Source: Methylococcales bacterium (GTDB lineage: Bacteria; Pseudomonadota; Gammaproteobacteria; Methylococcales; Methylomonadaceae). Taken from it: a stretch of 64,000 nucleotides of DNA. The notes beneath the pieces were generated by a model. That model made no database searches. It saw only the letters and a program-made list of their open reading frames with translations, and was not told where the DNA came from. This document shows positions 9,682-21,036 of this stretch, piece by piece. The stretch's first letter is position 1. Each line of letters begins with the position of its first letter. The DNA lies in contig JAQTUW010000007.1 in NCBI GenBank assembly GCA_028707085.1, forward strand, positions 24,570 through 88,569. Direction: 5' to 3'. A program made the translations under genes and the position numbers.

Positions 9682-9688
9682 ATTTATG

Positions 9689-9719
9689 GCCGGTGGATAA
9701 CCAGCGGTTATCCACCGGC
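9689..9719 (+). terminator. 14-bp perfect hairpin after the small secreted gene
   Basis: GCCGGTGGATAACC and GGTTATCCACCGGC pair perfectly around an AGC loop, 7 bp after the preceding stop codon. The position suggests a transcript end, but no U-run follows. Each arm holds TTATCCACC, one base from a DnaA box (TTATCCACA), in inverted orientation. Confidence 0.5.
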
Positions 9720-9872
9720 AGCCGGGCCAAACGCAAGGCATGAAATTCCGGCCGGGTCAAGATTTACCGGGTGTTGCAGACAGGTCGTAAAACGGTTTAA
9801 TAGCTTGTCATTAAGCGGTATTATATTTGTACTGATTTACTCGGTTATTCTTTTCTGCTACGGAGTTCCTGC

Positions 9873-10964
9873 ATGACCAGCCCTGACAAAGCGATTGTTG
9901 AAAATCTGCTCAAATCCTTTATCGATCCCAATGTCGAAACCGATCTGGTGTCGGCAAAGTCTGTAAAAAAAATCAGCGTGGAGGACGGCAAGGTTGCCGT
10001 GACGATAGAGCTGGGTTATCCGGCAAGAAGCTATTTGCCTGAACTGAAGGCAAAACTGGAAGAAAGGTTGCGCAGCCTGGAAGGGGTGAGCGAGGTACAG
10101 GCCGATGTTTCCTTCAGCATCGTCTCGCATGCGGTGCAGAAAACCTTAAAGCCGCTGCCCCATGTCAAAAACATCATCGCCATCGCTTCCGGCAAAGGCG
10201 GGGTAGGCAAATCCACCACATCCGTCAATCTGGCGCTGGCGCTGGTGGCGGAAGGCGCGCGGGTGGGCATACTGGATGCCGACATCTACGGCCCCAGCAT
10301 ACCCACCATGCTCGGTTTGTCGGGAAAACCGGAAAGCCTGGACGGTAAAAGCTTTCAGCCCAAAATCTCGTTTGGCGTGCAAACCAGTTCCATCGGCTAT
10401 CTGGTCGATCCCGACCAGCCCATGATCTGGCGCGGGCCCATGGTGACCGGAGCCCTACAGCAGTTGCTCACTCAAACCAACTGGGACGATGTGGATTACC
10501 TGATCATCGATCTACCGCCTGGCACGGGCGACATTCAATTGACGTTGGCGCAGCAGATTCCGGTCAGCGGCGCGGTGATCGTCACCACGCCGCAGGATAT
10601 AGCCCTGATCGACGCTCAGCGCGGTTTGGGCATGTTCGAGAAAGTCAATGTGCCGATTTTGGGGCTGGTGGAAAATATGAGCATCCATATTTGCAGCAAT
10701 TGCGGTCATGAAGAGGCGATTTTCGGCCAGGGCGGCGGTTTGGCGATGGCCAGCAAAAACCGCGTCGATCTGCTGGGCTCCCTGCCGCTGGACATCAATA
10801 TCCGTCAAAACGCCGATAGCGGCAGGCCGACAATGATTGCCGATCCGGACGGGCGTCCGGCGCAGATTTACAAGGCCATCGCCCGAAAAATGGCGGCCAA
10901 GCTGGCGATGCGGGCCAGAGATTACAGCGGCCGGTTTCCGAATATCGTCATTCAGAACACCTGA
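9873..10964 (+). CDS. apbC: Mrp/ApbC iron-sulfur cluster carrier ATPase
   Basis: 363-residue P-loop ATPase that binds and transfers Fe-S clusters to apo-proteins in the cytosol. Residues 1 to about 90 are a MIP18/DUF59-type domain (IVENLLKSFIDPNVETDLV, then GYPARSYLPELKAKLEERL). The deviant Walker A ASGKGGVGKSTTSVNLALAL follows, then DADIYGPSIPTMLG, LIIDLPPGTGD (Walker B) and CSNCGHEE, the CxxC that bridges a cluster at the dimer interface. Length matches E. coli Mrp. It ends 9 bp from the convergent proB stop. Confidence 0.95.
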   Translation: MTSPDKAIVENLLKSFIDPNVETDLVSAKSVKKISVEDGKVAVTIELGYPARSYLPELKAKLEERLRSLEGVSEVQADVSFSIVSHAVQKTLKPLPHVKNIIAIASGKGGVGKSTTSVNLALALVAEGARVGILDADIYGPSIPTMLGLSGKPESLDGKSFQPKISFGVQTSSIGYLVDPDQPMIWRGPMVTGALQQLLTQTNWDDVDYLIIDLPPGTGDIQLTLAQQIPVSGAVIVTTPQDIALIDAQRGLGMFEKVNVPILGLVENMSIHICSNCGHEEAIFGQGGGLAMASKNRVDLLGSLPLDINIRQNADSGRPTMIADPDGRPAQIYKAIARKMAAKLAMRARDYSGRFPNIVIQNT

Positions 10965-10973
10965 AGCCCAGGC

Positions 10974-13146
<2,173 letters not shown>

Positions 13147-13344
13147 CTACCGCAAAAATATCTGTTCAGCCTGAAGGCCAGGAGTGGCTCGCCAGGGCGA
13201 GTAGTGAATTATTCGCCCGAAAGCCTTCAATGGACGTTATTGGTTGTCCATATCAAGAGCCATGGCTTATGGCGACAAGCGCAGCAATGCGCATTTGCCG
13301 CAGGTCATAAAGCTTTATCGGACAGGCTTATTGGCCGCCGTGCA

Positions 13345-13377
13345 AACAAAAAAGCCCCGTTGAAGAACGAGGCTTTT
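13345..13377 (-). terminator. Rho-independent terminator of rplU-rpmA
   Basis: On the minus strand AAAAGCCTCGTT-CTTC-AACGGGGCTTTTTT forms a long stem followed by a T-run, starting 35 bp after the rpmA stop codon. Confidence 0.85.
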
Positions 13378-13412
13378 CATTCCGGAAGCACCGACAGGTG
13401 CAACCGCTGAAA

Positions 13413-13670
13413 TTACGCAACTGCGATGCTGACGAATTTGCGATTGTTTGGGCCTTTGACTTCAAAAACCACTTTGCCGTCGCTGGTGGCGAACAGGGTA
13501 TGGTCTTTGCCTATCCCGACGTTGTCGCCAGGATGAAACTGGGTGCCGCGCTGGCGAACCAGAATATTGCCGGCCTTGACCACCTGACCACCGAAACGTT
13601 TAACACCCAGCCGCTGCGCATTCGAGTCGCGACCGTTGCGAGTACTACCGCCTGCCTTCTTATGAGCCAT
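13413..13670 (-). CDS. rpmA: 50S ribosomal protein L27
   Basis: 85 residues starting [28 protein letters not shown], the highly conserved L27 N-terminus that reaches toward the peptidyl-transferase centre. IRVRQRGT-type region ([25 protein letters not shown]) follows. It starts 17 bp after rplU and forms an operon with it. Confidence 0.98.
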   Translation of the reverse strand: MAHKKAGGSTRNGRDSNAQRLGVKRFGGQVVKAGNILVRQRGTQFHPGDNVGIGKDHTLFATSDGKVVFEVKGPNNRKFVSIAVA

Positions 13671-13687
13671 TTTCCAACCTCGTTAAA

Positions 13688-13999
13688 TTAAGCAGAAATG
13701 CCAGTAATCTGGATTTCTGTGTAGTATTGACGATGCCCCTGTTTTTTCATGTGGTGCTTGCGTCTTCTGAATTTTATGATTCTGATTTTTTTGTGTCTGC
13801 CTTGTGAAACCACGGTCGCAGTCACTTTGCCGCCTTCGATGAAAGGCTGGCCGACTGTTGTCGCCTCGCCTGACTGGATCAGCAGAACCTTGTCGAACTC
13901 CACGCTGTCGCCTGCGCCCAACTCAAGTTTTTCGATTTTTAAGGTAGTACCCTCTGCGACCCGATACTGTTTACCACCTGTTTGAATTACCGCATACAT
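13688..13999 (-). CDS. rplU: 50S ribosomal protein L21
   Basis: 103 residues starting [14 protein letters not shown], with [22 protein letters not shown] at the end; both are diagnostic of L21. The ORF track adds six codons; the ATG at 13999 is chosen because it matches family members and is preceded by GGAG about 9 bases upstream. A consensus sigma-70 promoter lies 46-74 bp upstream. First gene of rplU-rpmA. Confidence 0.97.
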   Translation of the reverse strand: MYAVIQTGGKQYRVAEGTTLKIEKLELGAGDSVEFDKVLLIQSGEATTVGQPFIEGGKVTATVVSQGRHKKIRIIKFRRRKHHMKKQGHRQYYTEIQITGISA

Positions 14000-14044
14000 C
14001 AGCGTAAGCTCCATCAAGCATAATCTGTTAATAGTGAACAGCGG

Positions 14045-14073
14045 ATTATATTTTCATTTCAATCGGCAGTCAA
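14045..14073 (-). promoter_or_regulatory. Sigma-70 promoter of rplU-rpmA
   Basis: On the minus strand TTGACT, a 17-base spacer and TATAAT: a full -10 match and a 5/6 -35 match at ideal spacing, oriented toward rplU. The untranslated leader would be about 40 bases and carries a short CTGTT/AACAG inverted repeat. Confidence 0.85.
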
Positions 14074-14120
14074 ATGGAAATTTGTGCGGACACAGAATTT
14101 AGTCCCGCAGAATACAACGC

Positions 14121-15629
14121 CTACCGCGTCCTGTCCAGCTTGCGATAGCCTATCGCTTCGCTAAGATGCAAAATTTCGATGTCCTGGGAGTGGGCCAAAT
14201 CGGCGATGGTTCGGCTCAGTTTTAGAATCCGGTGATAGGCGCGGTGCGACAAACCGAATTTTTCCAGCGCCTGTTCCAGCAACCGATGTCCGGATTCCGG
14301 CAGGCCGCAAAACTGTTTGACTTCCGTGGCTGTCATGCCGGCGTTGGCTTTGCCTTGCCGATCGAAGGCGAGCTGTCTGGCGGCCACCACCCGCTGGCGA
14401 ATGATTTCGCTACGTTCCTCGCCTTGGGTGGAGCCGTTCCGCAACACATCCAGCGCTACCCTGGGGACTTCCAGATGCATGTCCACTCTGTCCAGCAAGG
14501 GGCCGGAAATTCTGGCCCGGTAGCGGGCCACCTGTTCGGCGGAGCAATGGCAGCGCCCGGATGCGTCGCCCAGATAACCGCAAGGGCAGGGGTTCATGGC
14601 GGCGATCAGTTGAAAATTGGCCGGGAAGTCGGCTTGCCGGTTGGCGCGGGAAATGGTGATATGTCCGGTTTCCAGTGGTTCGCGCAGTACTTCCAGCACC
14701 TTGCGGTCGAATTCCGGCAATTCGTCCAGAAACAGCGCGCCGTTATGCGATAGCGAAATTTCGCCGGGTTTTGGGTTGCTGCCGCCGCCGACCAGCGCCG
14801 CCGCGGATGCGGTGTGATGGGGCGCGCGGAAGGGCGGCAGCCGCCAGCGTTCCGGATCGACGCCGCTATCGCTGATGGAGGCGATGGCTGCGGTTTCCTG
14901 GGCCTGTTCTTCGCTGAGTTCCGGCAGGATGGTCGGCAAACGGGCGGCCAGCATGGATTTGCCGGTACCCGGCGGGCCCATCATCAGTAAATTGTGCGCG
15001 CCGGCCGCGGCGATTTCCATGGCGCGTTTGACGTGAAACTGGCCGTGCACGTCGGCAAAGTCGATGCCGAAATGGTTTTGCATGCCGCCGTGGACGGCGG
15101 CATGCGGGCTGATGAGTTGCTGGCCGGTCAGATGGGCGCAGACGTCCAGCAGGGTGTTGGCGGGCAGCAGTAGGGCGTCGCTGATCAGGGCGGCTTCGGC
15201 TGCGCTGCCCAGCGGCAGGATGAGCTGACGGCCAGCGTTGCGGGTATGGATGGCGACCGGCAGAGCGCCGGGTATCGTGCGCAATTCGCCGCCTAGCGAC
15301 AACTCGCCTATGCATTCGTACTGATCCAGCCGGTTTTGCGGAATTTGCCGGGATGCCGCCAGAATGCCCAGCGCGATGGCCAGATCGAAACGTCCGCCTT
15401 CCTTGGGCAGGTCGGCCGGGGCAAGGTTGATGGTGATTCTCTGGATCGGAAATTCGAAACGGGAGTTGATGATGGCCCCGCGCACCCTGTCCTTGCTTTC
15501 CTTGACGGCGGTTTCCGGCAGGCCGACGATGTTGAGGGCCGGCAGGCCGTTGCTGATATGCACTTCCACTGTCACCAGCGGCGCGGCTATGCCGGAGCGT
15601 CCCCGACTATAAACAACGGCCAGAGACAT
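14121..15629 (-). CDS. comM: YifB/ComM family AAA+ ATPase
   Basis: 502-residue magnesium-chelatase-like AAA+ protein. ComM is a hexameric helicase that drives branch migration during natural transformation. Seen: N-terminal Lon-like fold (SRGRSGIAAPLVTVEVHISNGLPALNIVGLPETAVKESKDRVRGA), Walker A in MMGPPGTGKSMLAARLPTILP, Walker B in GALFLDELPEF, sensor AAMNPCPCGYLGD, and the Mg_chelatase_C region at the end. Length is typical. It stands alone between rplU and the toxin-antitoxin pair, with about 290 bp of empty sequence upstream. Confidence 0.95.
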   Translation of the reverse strand: MSLAVVYSRGRSGIAAPLVTVEVHISNGLPALNIVGLPETAVKESKDRVRGAIINSRFEFPIQRITINLAPADLPKEGGRFDLAIALGILAASRQIPQNRLDQYECIGELSLGGELRTIPGALPVAIHTRNAGRQLILPLGSAAEAALISDALLLPANTLLDVCAHLTGQQLISPHAAVHGGMQNHFGIDFADVHGQFHVKRAMEIAAAGAHNLLMMGPPGTGKSMLAARLPTILPELSEEQAQETAAIASISDSGVDPERWRLPPFRAPHHTASAAALVGGGSNPKPGEISLSHNGALFLDELPEFDRKVLEVLREPLETGHITISRANRQADFPANFQLIAAMNPCPCGYLGDASGRCHCSAEQVARYRARISGPLLDRVDMHLEVPRVALDVLRNGSTQGEERSEIIRQRVVAARQLAFDRQGKANAGMTATEVKQFCGLPESGHRLLEQALEKFGLSHRAYHRILKLSRTIADLAHSQDIEILHLSEAIGYRKLDRTR

Positions 15630-15918
15630 GATGCTTATGCAGGATTTAAGGCGGCGGCAAAAAACCGAAACAGAGGTAAGGCTTGTCTTTGCAGAGTCGT
15701 CACGGTCAAGGGTTTGGGCTGTAAGGTTAAATCACAGATATCTGCAAGTGATGGGTTTTCGATCCGTTAAATTAATGCGCCGCAGTCATTTGCGGGGTCA
15801 ATTCTAGCATAATTTCTATGGGGGCAGGCTATTAATATGATTTATCGTCCATTAATTAAAATTCAAGAAAAATATTAAAACCCCAAGCCAGCTATAAAAA
15901 TCCGATAATCAGATGTTC
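15630..15918. other. Intergenic stretch upstream of comM
   Basis: About 290 bp between comM and the HEPN gene. AT-rich toward 15820-15900. I see no ORF, repeat or strong terminator; it presumably holds the comM promoter, but no consensus is evident. Confidence 0.4.
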
Positions 15919-16455
15919 TTATTGTTTGGCTTTGATAATCGAAAAAAACTCAGCCGAGAAATCTGCTTGATTCGGTTCAATTGCCAGCGCTTCCCGGCAA
16001 TAGCTCTGCAAACGACTGGCAGTCATGTAAAGCAAAGGACTGAGGTCATGGATGGTATTGAAATGTTCTGCAATGCCAGCGTAGTCGACTTCGTAATCGT
16101 GGGCGGCGAGATTGCGCGCCGTTCTGCATAGCTGCCAGATTGTTACTGAATCCAGCACGCCGATTTTTTCGTAAAAACTTAAAATTTTAAGAAAGTTATC
16201 GACTGGTTCGCCAGCCAAAAGGCATGCATGTCTCATGGCCGCGCCCAGTGAGTCTTGCAGTTTGGCGAATCTTTCATTTATTGCCGCAATTGCCTCAAAT
16301 AAGGCAACGTCTTTTTTATTGGTTTCCAGATACTCTTTGGTCAAAGCCCAGTTTATTTTTTCACTGGAAGCGTCCAGAAAGTAAACGCAACGCTGTATGG
16401 CCTCTAAAAGTTCGGCAAGATGTTGTCTTTCTGAATCAAGGCTGGTTTGGTTCAT
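15919..16455 (-). CDS. HEPN-domain protein, putative HepT-type toxin
   Basis: 178-residue helical protein. The key sign is RNLAAHDY at residues 114-121, an exact RX4HXY motif: R and H form the RNase site of HEPN toxins, and the Tyr is the residue AMPylated by the MNT antitoxin in characterised HepT/MntA pairs. Its start immediately follows the MNT stop codon (16456/16455), which fixes it as the second gene of a two-gene operon. It is longer than typical HepT (about 130-145 residues), mainly at the C-terminus. Toxin activity is inferred. The alternative is a substrate-binding partner of the nucleotidyltransferase (HI0074-like) that is no longer toxic. Confidence 0.75.
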   Translation of the reverse strand: MNQTSLDSERQHLAELLEAIQRCVYFLDASSEKINWALTKEYLETNKKDVALFEAIAAINERFAKLQDSLGAAMRHACLLAGEPVDNFLKILSFYEKIGVLDSVTIWQLCRTARNLAAHDYEVDYAGIAEHFNTIHDLSPLLYMTASRLQSYCREALAIEPNQADFSAEFFSIIKAKQ

Positions 16456-16752
16456 TCAAATCCCCAGCCGTGTTGACTGTGAAAGCGCGATATTTTGAAA
16501 AGCCGTGGCTGACGCGCCGAAAGCTTTTGAAATAATATCGACGGGTAGGCCGAGTTGCGATTCAAGTTCCATTTTGATTTTCGCCCGTTCCAGTAGCGAT
16601 AGTTTTGTGTCGGATTCGATGAGCAGGTCTATGTCTCCGCCCCTGGCCTCATCATTGAGTCTGGAGCCAAATAAATGAACAGCAGCGCCTGTTCCGGCCA
16701 AACGCGCAACTGTTTGCACGATGATGTCGGTTTGCTGTTTTGTCAGGCGCAT
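16456..16752 (-). CDS. MNT nucleotidyltransferase, putative MntA-type antitoxin
   Basis: 98-residue minimal nucleotidyltransferase of the DNA polymerase beta superfamily. The catalytic signature is LFGSRLNDEARGGDIDLL: G29-S30, then D40 and D42, that is GSX9DXD. Known MntA antitoxins use this site to attach AMP to a tyrosine of the HEPN toxin. First gene of the pair; the HEPN gene follows with no gap. Length is normal for a minimal MNT. The pair sits between comM and ubiK with no mobile element next to it. Confidence 0.8.
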   Translation of the reverse strand: MRLTKQQTDIIVQTVARLAGTGAAVHLFGSRLNDEARGGDIDLLIESDTKLSLLERAKIKMELESQLGLPVDIISKAFGASATAFQNIALSQSTRLGI

Positions 16753-16799
16753 CTTGTCATACCTGTGTCTGCAATAAAGCCATTGGTTGGGTAGTTGAT

Positions 16800-16829
16800 G
16801 CGCAGGATTGCGTTTGGCGCATCCTGCGC
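16800..16829 (-). terminator. Hairpin between ubiK and the MNT gene
   Basis: GCGCAGGAT and ATCCTGCGC pair perfectly, and the intervening TGCGTTTGGCGCA can extend the stem with one bulged base. It is 13 bp beyond the ubiK stop. No U-tract follows, so it is a likely 3' end structure but not a textbook terminator. Confidence 0.5.
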
Positions 16830-16841
16830 GCCAATAAATTT

Positions 16842-17093
16842 TTAGTCCTGCAGTATCTGCCGTTCCAGTTCGGCAACCTGTTTTTCCAGTTCTTCCAGGC
16901 GGTTGCGGGTTTTTGCCAGCACGGCTTTTTGCACTTCGAATTCTTCGCGGCTGACCAGATCCAGTCTGGACAGGCTGCTTTGCAACAGGGCGTGCAGATT
17001 TTTCTCCATGTCGTCCTTGAATTGGCTAAAACCGGGCGGTATGGAGCTGGCGATACGGCCGGCGATGTTCTCTATGGCTTTGGGATCGAACAT
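16842..17093 (-). CDS. ubiK: Ubiquinone biosynthesis accessory factor UbiK
   Basis: 83 residues of the YqiC/BMFP family: MFDPKAIENIAGRI at the start, then an amphipathic region and a C-terminal coiled coil (AVLAKTRNRLEELEKQVAELERQ). In E. coli UbiK helps assemble the soluble ubiquinone-synthesis complex, particularly with UbiJ, and binds lipid. It starts 5 bp after the MarR stop codon and so is co-transcribed with that regulator. Confidence 0.9.
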   Translation of the reverse strand: MFDPKAIENIAGRIASSIPPGFSQFKDDMEKNLHALLQSSLSRLDLVSREEFEVQKAVLAKTRNRLEELEKQVAELERQILQD

Positions 17094-17098
17094 GATGT

Positions 17099-17683
17099 CT
17101 ATTCTCCGTCTATGAAGGAATTGGGTTCAGGGGTGTGGTCGCGGCAAATTTTTTCGGTATCAACGCGATCCAGGGCTTGTTCTGTCAATCCGCACAGATA
17201 ATGATTTTCCGCCACGGAAAAAAAACGGCAGGTACTGCAAAGTCCGAAACTTTTGGAATGGTTGACTTTTTGTAGTACCCCCAAGGTCGTTTGCAGAGCC
17301 TGGCCTATGGTGTCGAATTCCTGGCGGCTGACCTTGGTTTCCGCCTGTTTGAATATATCCAGCGGCTTTAATTCGTCGATCAGTTGCATGCCTGCTTCGG
17401 TCAGGCTTAAATGCACAACCCTGCCGTCGTCCGGATCGGTATTCTTGTCTATATAATGTTTGCGTTCCAGAATCTGGATGGTCTGGGATACTGTGCCCTT
17501 GGTCAGGCCCAGATATTCGGCGACGGCGGCATGGGTATTACTGTATTTGTTGCACTTGGCCAGATATTCCAGTACCTGCCCGTGAACAGGCTGTAAACCA
17601 ATGGTCGCGTATTTCCTTCGCTCTTCGGATCGCAATAATGAGCTGATGCGCTCAATCAGCTTGAAGGTCTCTAATTCCTGCAT
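17099..17683 (-). CDS. MarR-family regulator with C-terminal four-cysteine motif
   Basis: 194 residues. The first 140 or so form a MarR winged helix: recognition helix near YLGLTKGTVSQTIQILERKHYI and wing DPDDGRVVHLSLTEAG. After it comes an extension with C149, C152, C164 and C180 (GLCSTCRFF, YLCGLT, EKICRDH), a CxxC...C...C layout that could hold zinc or an iron-sulfur cluster. Ordinary MarR proteins are about 140-150 residues and lack this. It heads an operon with ubiK, so redox- or quinone-linked control is plausible, but that is inference. Confidence 0.85.
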   Translation of the reverse strand: MQELETFKLIERISSLLRSEERRKYATIGLQPVHGQVLEYLAKCNKYSNTHAAVAEYLGLTKGTVSQTIQILERKHYIDKNTDPDDGRVVHLSLTEAGMQLIDELKPLDIFKQAETKVSRQEFDTIGQALQTTLGVLQKVNHSKSFGLCSTCRFFSVAENHYLCGLTEQALDRVDTEKICRDHTPEPNSFIDGE

Positions 17684-17832
17684 GCGGCGGATTTTAGCAT
17701 AATCGGGGGGGAATCACTGAAAATGCCAAAATTCGGCTGTTTTGAAACTTTTTCCGGCTATTGCGCCGCCGTATCGCAAACTGCCGGCTGGCGACAGACT
17801 GGTTTTAACGTCCGCACAGGCCGGGGCCTTGC

Positions 17833-19134
17833 CTAATCGCGAAAGAAACACTGCAAAGCTAGAATCATATAATGGTGGTCGAGGACGCCGGCGCTCTCCC
17901 GGATGCTGTGCATCGCCCACATGGGGCTGCCGACATCGACGCTACGGATGCCCAGTTTGCCGGCGGTAATGGGGCCTATAGTGCTGCCGCAGGGCAGGTT
18001 GCCCCGATGCGCGTATTTTTGATAGGGGACATTGGCCTGCCGGCAGTAGCGGATGAACTGCGCTTCGGAAACGCATTCCGTGGTGTAGCGGTGGTTGGCG
18101 TTGATCTTGATAGCCGGCCCCCGATTGACGATCACTTTATGACCAGGTTCGTAGGAGGCCGGATAATTGGGCTGATAGGCATGGGCCATATCGGCGCTGA
18201 TCATGAAACTGTTGGCTATGGCCCGCGGCAGAGCGTCCGGGCCGGTATCGGCCGCATGGGCGATGCGGTGCAGGATGTCCGGCAGAAAGCTGCCGGCAGC
18301 GCCCTTGCAGCTTTCGCTGCCGACTTCTTCGTGGTCGAAAAAGGCGCAAACCAGGGTGGCGTCGCTGCATAGCGTTGTCTCGTCCAATAACGCGCTCAAT
18401 GCCGCATGGCAGGAAGCCAGATTATCGAGCTGGCTATCGGCGTAAAACATCTCGTCCACGCCCCAGAAACTGCCTTTCTGGGTGTCGTAAACAGTCATGT
18501 CCCAGCTCAGGATCCGTTCTGCATCGATACCGGATGCCTGCGCCAGCAGAGTATGAAAATACGGCTCCGGCAATTGTTCATCCATCACGATCGAAAGAAT
18601 CGCCGCCAGTTCGCTCTGTTTGTCGAGTTTCAGGCCGTCTTCATTCACCGTTCTGTTCATGTGAATGGCCAGATTCGGTAAGCGCAGCAGGGGCTGTTCA
18701 AAATGTAGCAGACGGCTGCTGATTCCGCCGTCGTCATTCAGATAGGCCAACCTTCCGGCCAGGCTCAGATCCCTGTCGGTAAAGCTGGCCAGAATCGGGC
18801 CGCCGTAGATTTCCAGCGCCAGACGCTGCATGCTGTCGCTATGCAGCAGCGGATTGGGTTTGAGGCGCAGGCCGGGCGAGTCGGTATGGGCGCCGAGTAT
18901 TTTGAAGCCGGTTTCCGCGAGCGGTTTTCGACCCGGTACGAATATCACTATCGATGAGTCGTCGCGCACCACATAATAGCGACCACCCCTGTCCAGCGAC
19001 CAGCCTGCATTTTCGTGCAGGCGTTGAAAGCCGAAGGCTTGCAGTTTTTGCTCGATGCTGGCTACCGCGTGCCAGGGGCTGGGGCTGGCGTCTATAAAAT
19101 CCAGCAGATTCCGGGTTTGCTGTCTGGCGATCAT
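17833..19134 (-). CDS. apeB: M18 family aminopeptidase
   Basis: 433-residue metallopeptidase that removes N-terminal, usually acidic, residues. Zinc and catalytic motifs are visible: [29 protein letters not shown] and, near the end, [31 protein letters not shown]. Length is normal for M18. It starts within the last codons of msrB (4-bp overlap), so the two genes are coupled; why a peptidase is coupled to a methionine sulfoxide reductase is not obvious. Confidence 0.93.
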   Translation of the reverse strand: MIARQQTRNLLDFIDASPSPWHAVASIEQKLQAFGFQRLHENAGWSLDRGGRYYVVRDDSSIVIFVPGRKPLAETGFKILGAHTDSPGLRLKPNPLLHSDSMQRLALEIYGGPILASFTDRDLSLAGRLAYLNDDGGISSRLLHFEQPLLRLPNLAIHMNRTVNEDGLKLDKQSELAAILSIVMDEQLPEPYFHTLLAQASGIDAERILSWDMTVYDTQKGSFWGVDEMFYADSQLDNLASCHAALSALLDETTLCSDATLVCAFFDHEEVGSESCKGAAGSFLPDILHRIAHAADTGPDALPRAIANSFMISADMAHAYQPNYPASYEPGHKVIVNRGPAIKINANHRYTTECVSEAQFIRYCRQANVPYQKYAHRGNLPCGSTIGPITAGKLGIRSVDVGSPMWAMHSIRESAGVLDHHYMILALQCFFRD

Positions 19135-19526
19135 GATTTTTCTTTTAAATCCAGAGCCACGGAATTGATGCAGTAGCGCAGGCCGGTCGGCTGGGGGCCG
19201 TCGGTAAACACATGGCCCAGATGCGCGCCGCAGTGCTGGCAGGTGACTTCAACCCGGAGCATGCCGTGGCTGCGGTCTTCCTGCTGATCGATGCTGTCGG
19301 AATGGATGCTGTCCCAGAAACTGGGCCAGCCGCAGCCGGAATGAAATTTGTTTTCCGAGGCAAACAGCGGATGGCCGCAGCACGCGCAATGGTAGACGCC
19401 TTCCGTGGTGCAATCGGTATATTTGCCGGTAAACGGTGGTTCGGTGCCTTTTTCCCGGCAGACATGAAATTGTTCCGGGGTGAGTTTTTGCCGCCAGTCC
19501 GGTTCGGCATCGTCTTGGTTGATCAT
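19131..19526 (-). CDS. msrB: Peptide-methionine (R)-S-oxide reductase
   Basis: 131 residues. Reduces the R-epimer of methionine sulfoxide in proteins. Two zinc-binding CxxC pairs (CACCGHPLF and [12 protein letters not shown]) and the catalytic Cys in [13 protein letters not shown] are present. No signal peptide, so it is cytosolic. First gene of msrB-apeB; it diverges from the sulfide:quinone oxidoreductase gene. Confidence 0.96.
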   Translation of the reverse strand: MINQDDAEPDWRQKLTPEQFHVCREKGTEPPFTGKYTDCTTEGVYHCACCGHPLFASENKFHSGCGWPSFWDSIHSDSIDQQEDRSHGMLRVEVTCQHCGAHLGHVFTDGPQPTGLRYCINSVALDLKEKS

Positions 19527-19745
19527 CTGTGTTTAGGGGCGCTGTCAAAAACGCCATTGTACGCGCGCAGCGGGAGCAGTACAAAAGCTGGAGGTGGCGG
19601 AAGAGAAAATATTTTAATTGCAAGTGTTAGAAAATTCTAATATTCTTGGCCTTCAGTTTTTTGCAGTTGCTTTATAATAAAAAACCTATAGCCTTATGCA
19701 CTGCGGTAACAAACTGTATCTTTCAATAATAACGAGGAGATGGTC

Positions 19746-21020
19746 ATGGCTAGAATTGTAGTATTGGGCGCCGGTATTGGCGGCGTGCCAATGGCGTATG
19801 AACTCAGGGAAACCGTGTCGAAACAGCATGAAGTGCTGGTTATTTCGGATTCGCCTACCTTTCATTTTGTTCCTTCCAATCCCTGGGTGCCGCCGAAATG
19901 GCGTAAACCCGAAGATCTTAAAATTGAGTTGGCCCCGGTTCTGGCTAAAAAAGGCATCACTTTCGTGCAGAAAGCCGCGGTTAAGGTCGATCCGCTTAAC
20001 AACAAGGTGGACATGGCGGATGGTTCTACTGTTGAATACGATTATCTGGTCATCGCCACCGGCCCCAGACTGGCTTTCGACGAAGTGCCGGGGCTGGGCC
20101 CGGACGCTTACACTTCGTCAGTCTGCCATGTAGACCATGCAGCCGTTGCGGCGCAGGATTGGGATAAATTCATGGAAGAGCCCGGCCCGATCGTGATCGG
20201 TGCGGTACAGGGGGCGTCCTGTTTTGGCCCCGCCTACGAATATCTGATGATCCTGGAAACCGAATTGCGCAAACGCAAAATTCGCGACAAAGTAGCCATG
20301 ACTTTTGTCACCTCCGAACCTTATATCGGCCATCTGGGCCTGGGCGGAGTGGGCGATACCAAAGGTCTGCTGGAAAGTGCGCTACGCGACAAAACCATCA
20401 GATGGATCACCAACGCCAAGGTCGATAAAATCGAACCGGGCATGATGTATGTGACGGAAGTGGACGACGACGGCAATGAGAAAAAGAAACATGAATTGCC
20501 GTTCAAACATTCCATGATGCTGCCGGCGTTTACCGGTGTGGATGCCGTGCGTAATTCCGGCGCGGAAGGCCTGACCAATCCGCGCGGCTTTGTGCTGATC
20601 GATAAATATCAGCGTAACCCGACCTATAAAAATATCTACTCCGTAGGCGTTTGCGTAGCGCTGCCGCCGGTGGAAAAAACCCCGCTGCCTGTCGGCACCC
20701 CCAAAACTGGTTATATGATCGAATCCATGGTCACCGCCACTGCCCATAATATCCGCAATGAGCTGGCGGGCAAGGAACCTTCCGACATTCCCAGCCTTAG
20801 CGCATTATGCCTGGCCGATTTGGGCGATACCGGGGTGGCGTTCCTGGCTGTGCCGCAGATTCCGCCGCGCAACACCACCTGGTCAAGTCATGGCAAATGG
20901 GTGCATCTGGCAAAAATTATTTTTGAAAAATACTTTATGCGCAAAATCAGGAAAGGCATTAGCGAACCATTTTACGAACGCACCATGCTGAAACTGATGG
21001 GCGTCGTCCGTTTAAAATAA
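19746..21020 (+). CDS. Sulfide:quinone oxidoreductase-type flavoprotein
   Basis: FAD-dependent peripheral membrane enzyme that oxidises sulfide and passes electrons to quinone. N-terminal Rossmann motif [17 protein letters not shown], second dinucleotide region [14 protein letters not shown]. Three cysteines sit where SQR needs them: [22 protein letters not shown] and [10 protein letters not shown]. The ATG at 19746 is preferred over that at 19740 because GAGGAG lies 6 bases before it. 424 residues. It is followed 16 bp later by a small two-helix membrane protein, a pairing common for SQR-like genes. A related NADH dehydrogenase is less likely given the Cys pattern. Confidence 0.85.
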   Translation: MARIVVLGAGIGGVPMAYELRETVSKQHEVLVISDSPTFHFVPSNPWVPPKWRKPEDLKIELAPVLAKKGITFVQKAAVKVDPLNNKVDMADGSTVEYDYLVIATGPRLAFDEVPGLGPDAYTSSVCHVDHAAVAAQDWDKFMEEPGPIVIGAVQGASCFGPAYEYLMILETELRKRKIRDKVAMTFVTSEPYIGHLGLGGVGDTKGLLESALRDKTIRWITNAKVDKIEPGMMYVTEVDDDGNEKKKHELPFKHSMMLPAFTGVDAVRNSGAEGLTNPRGFVLIDKYQRNPTYKNIYSVGVCVALPPVEKTPLPVGTPKTGYMIESMVTATAHNIRNELAGKEPSDIPSLSALCLADLGDTGVAFLAVPQIPPRNTTWSSHGKWVHLAKIIFEKYFMRKIRKGISEPFYERTMLKLMGVVRLK

Positions 21021-21036
21021 AAAACAGGAGCATTCA

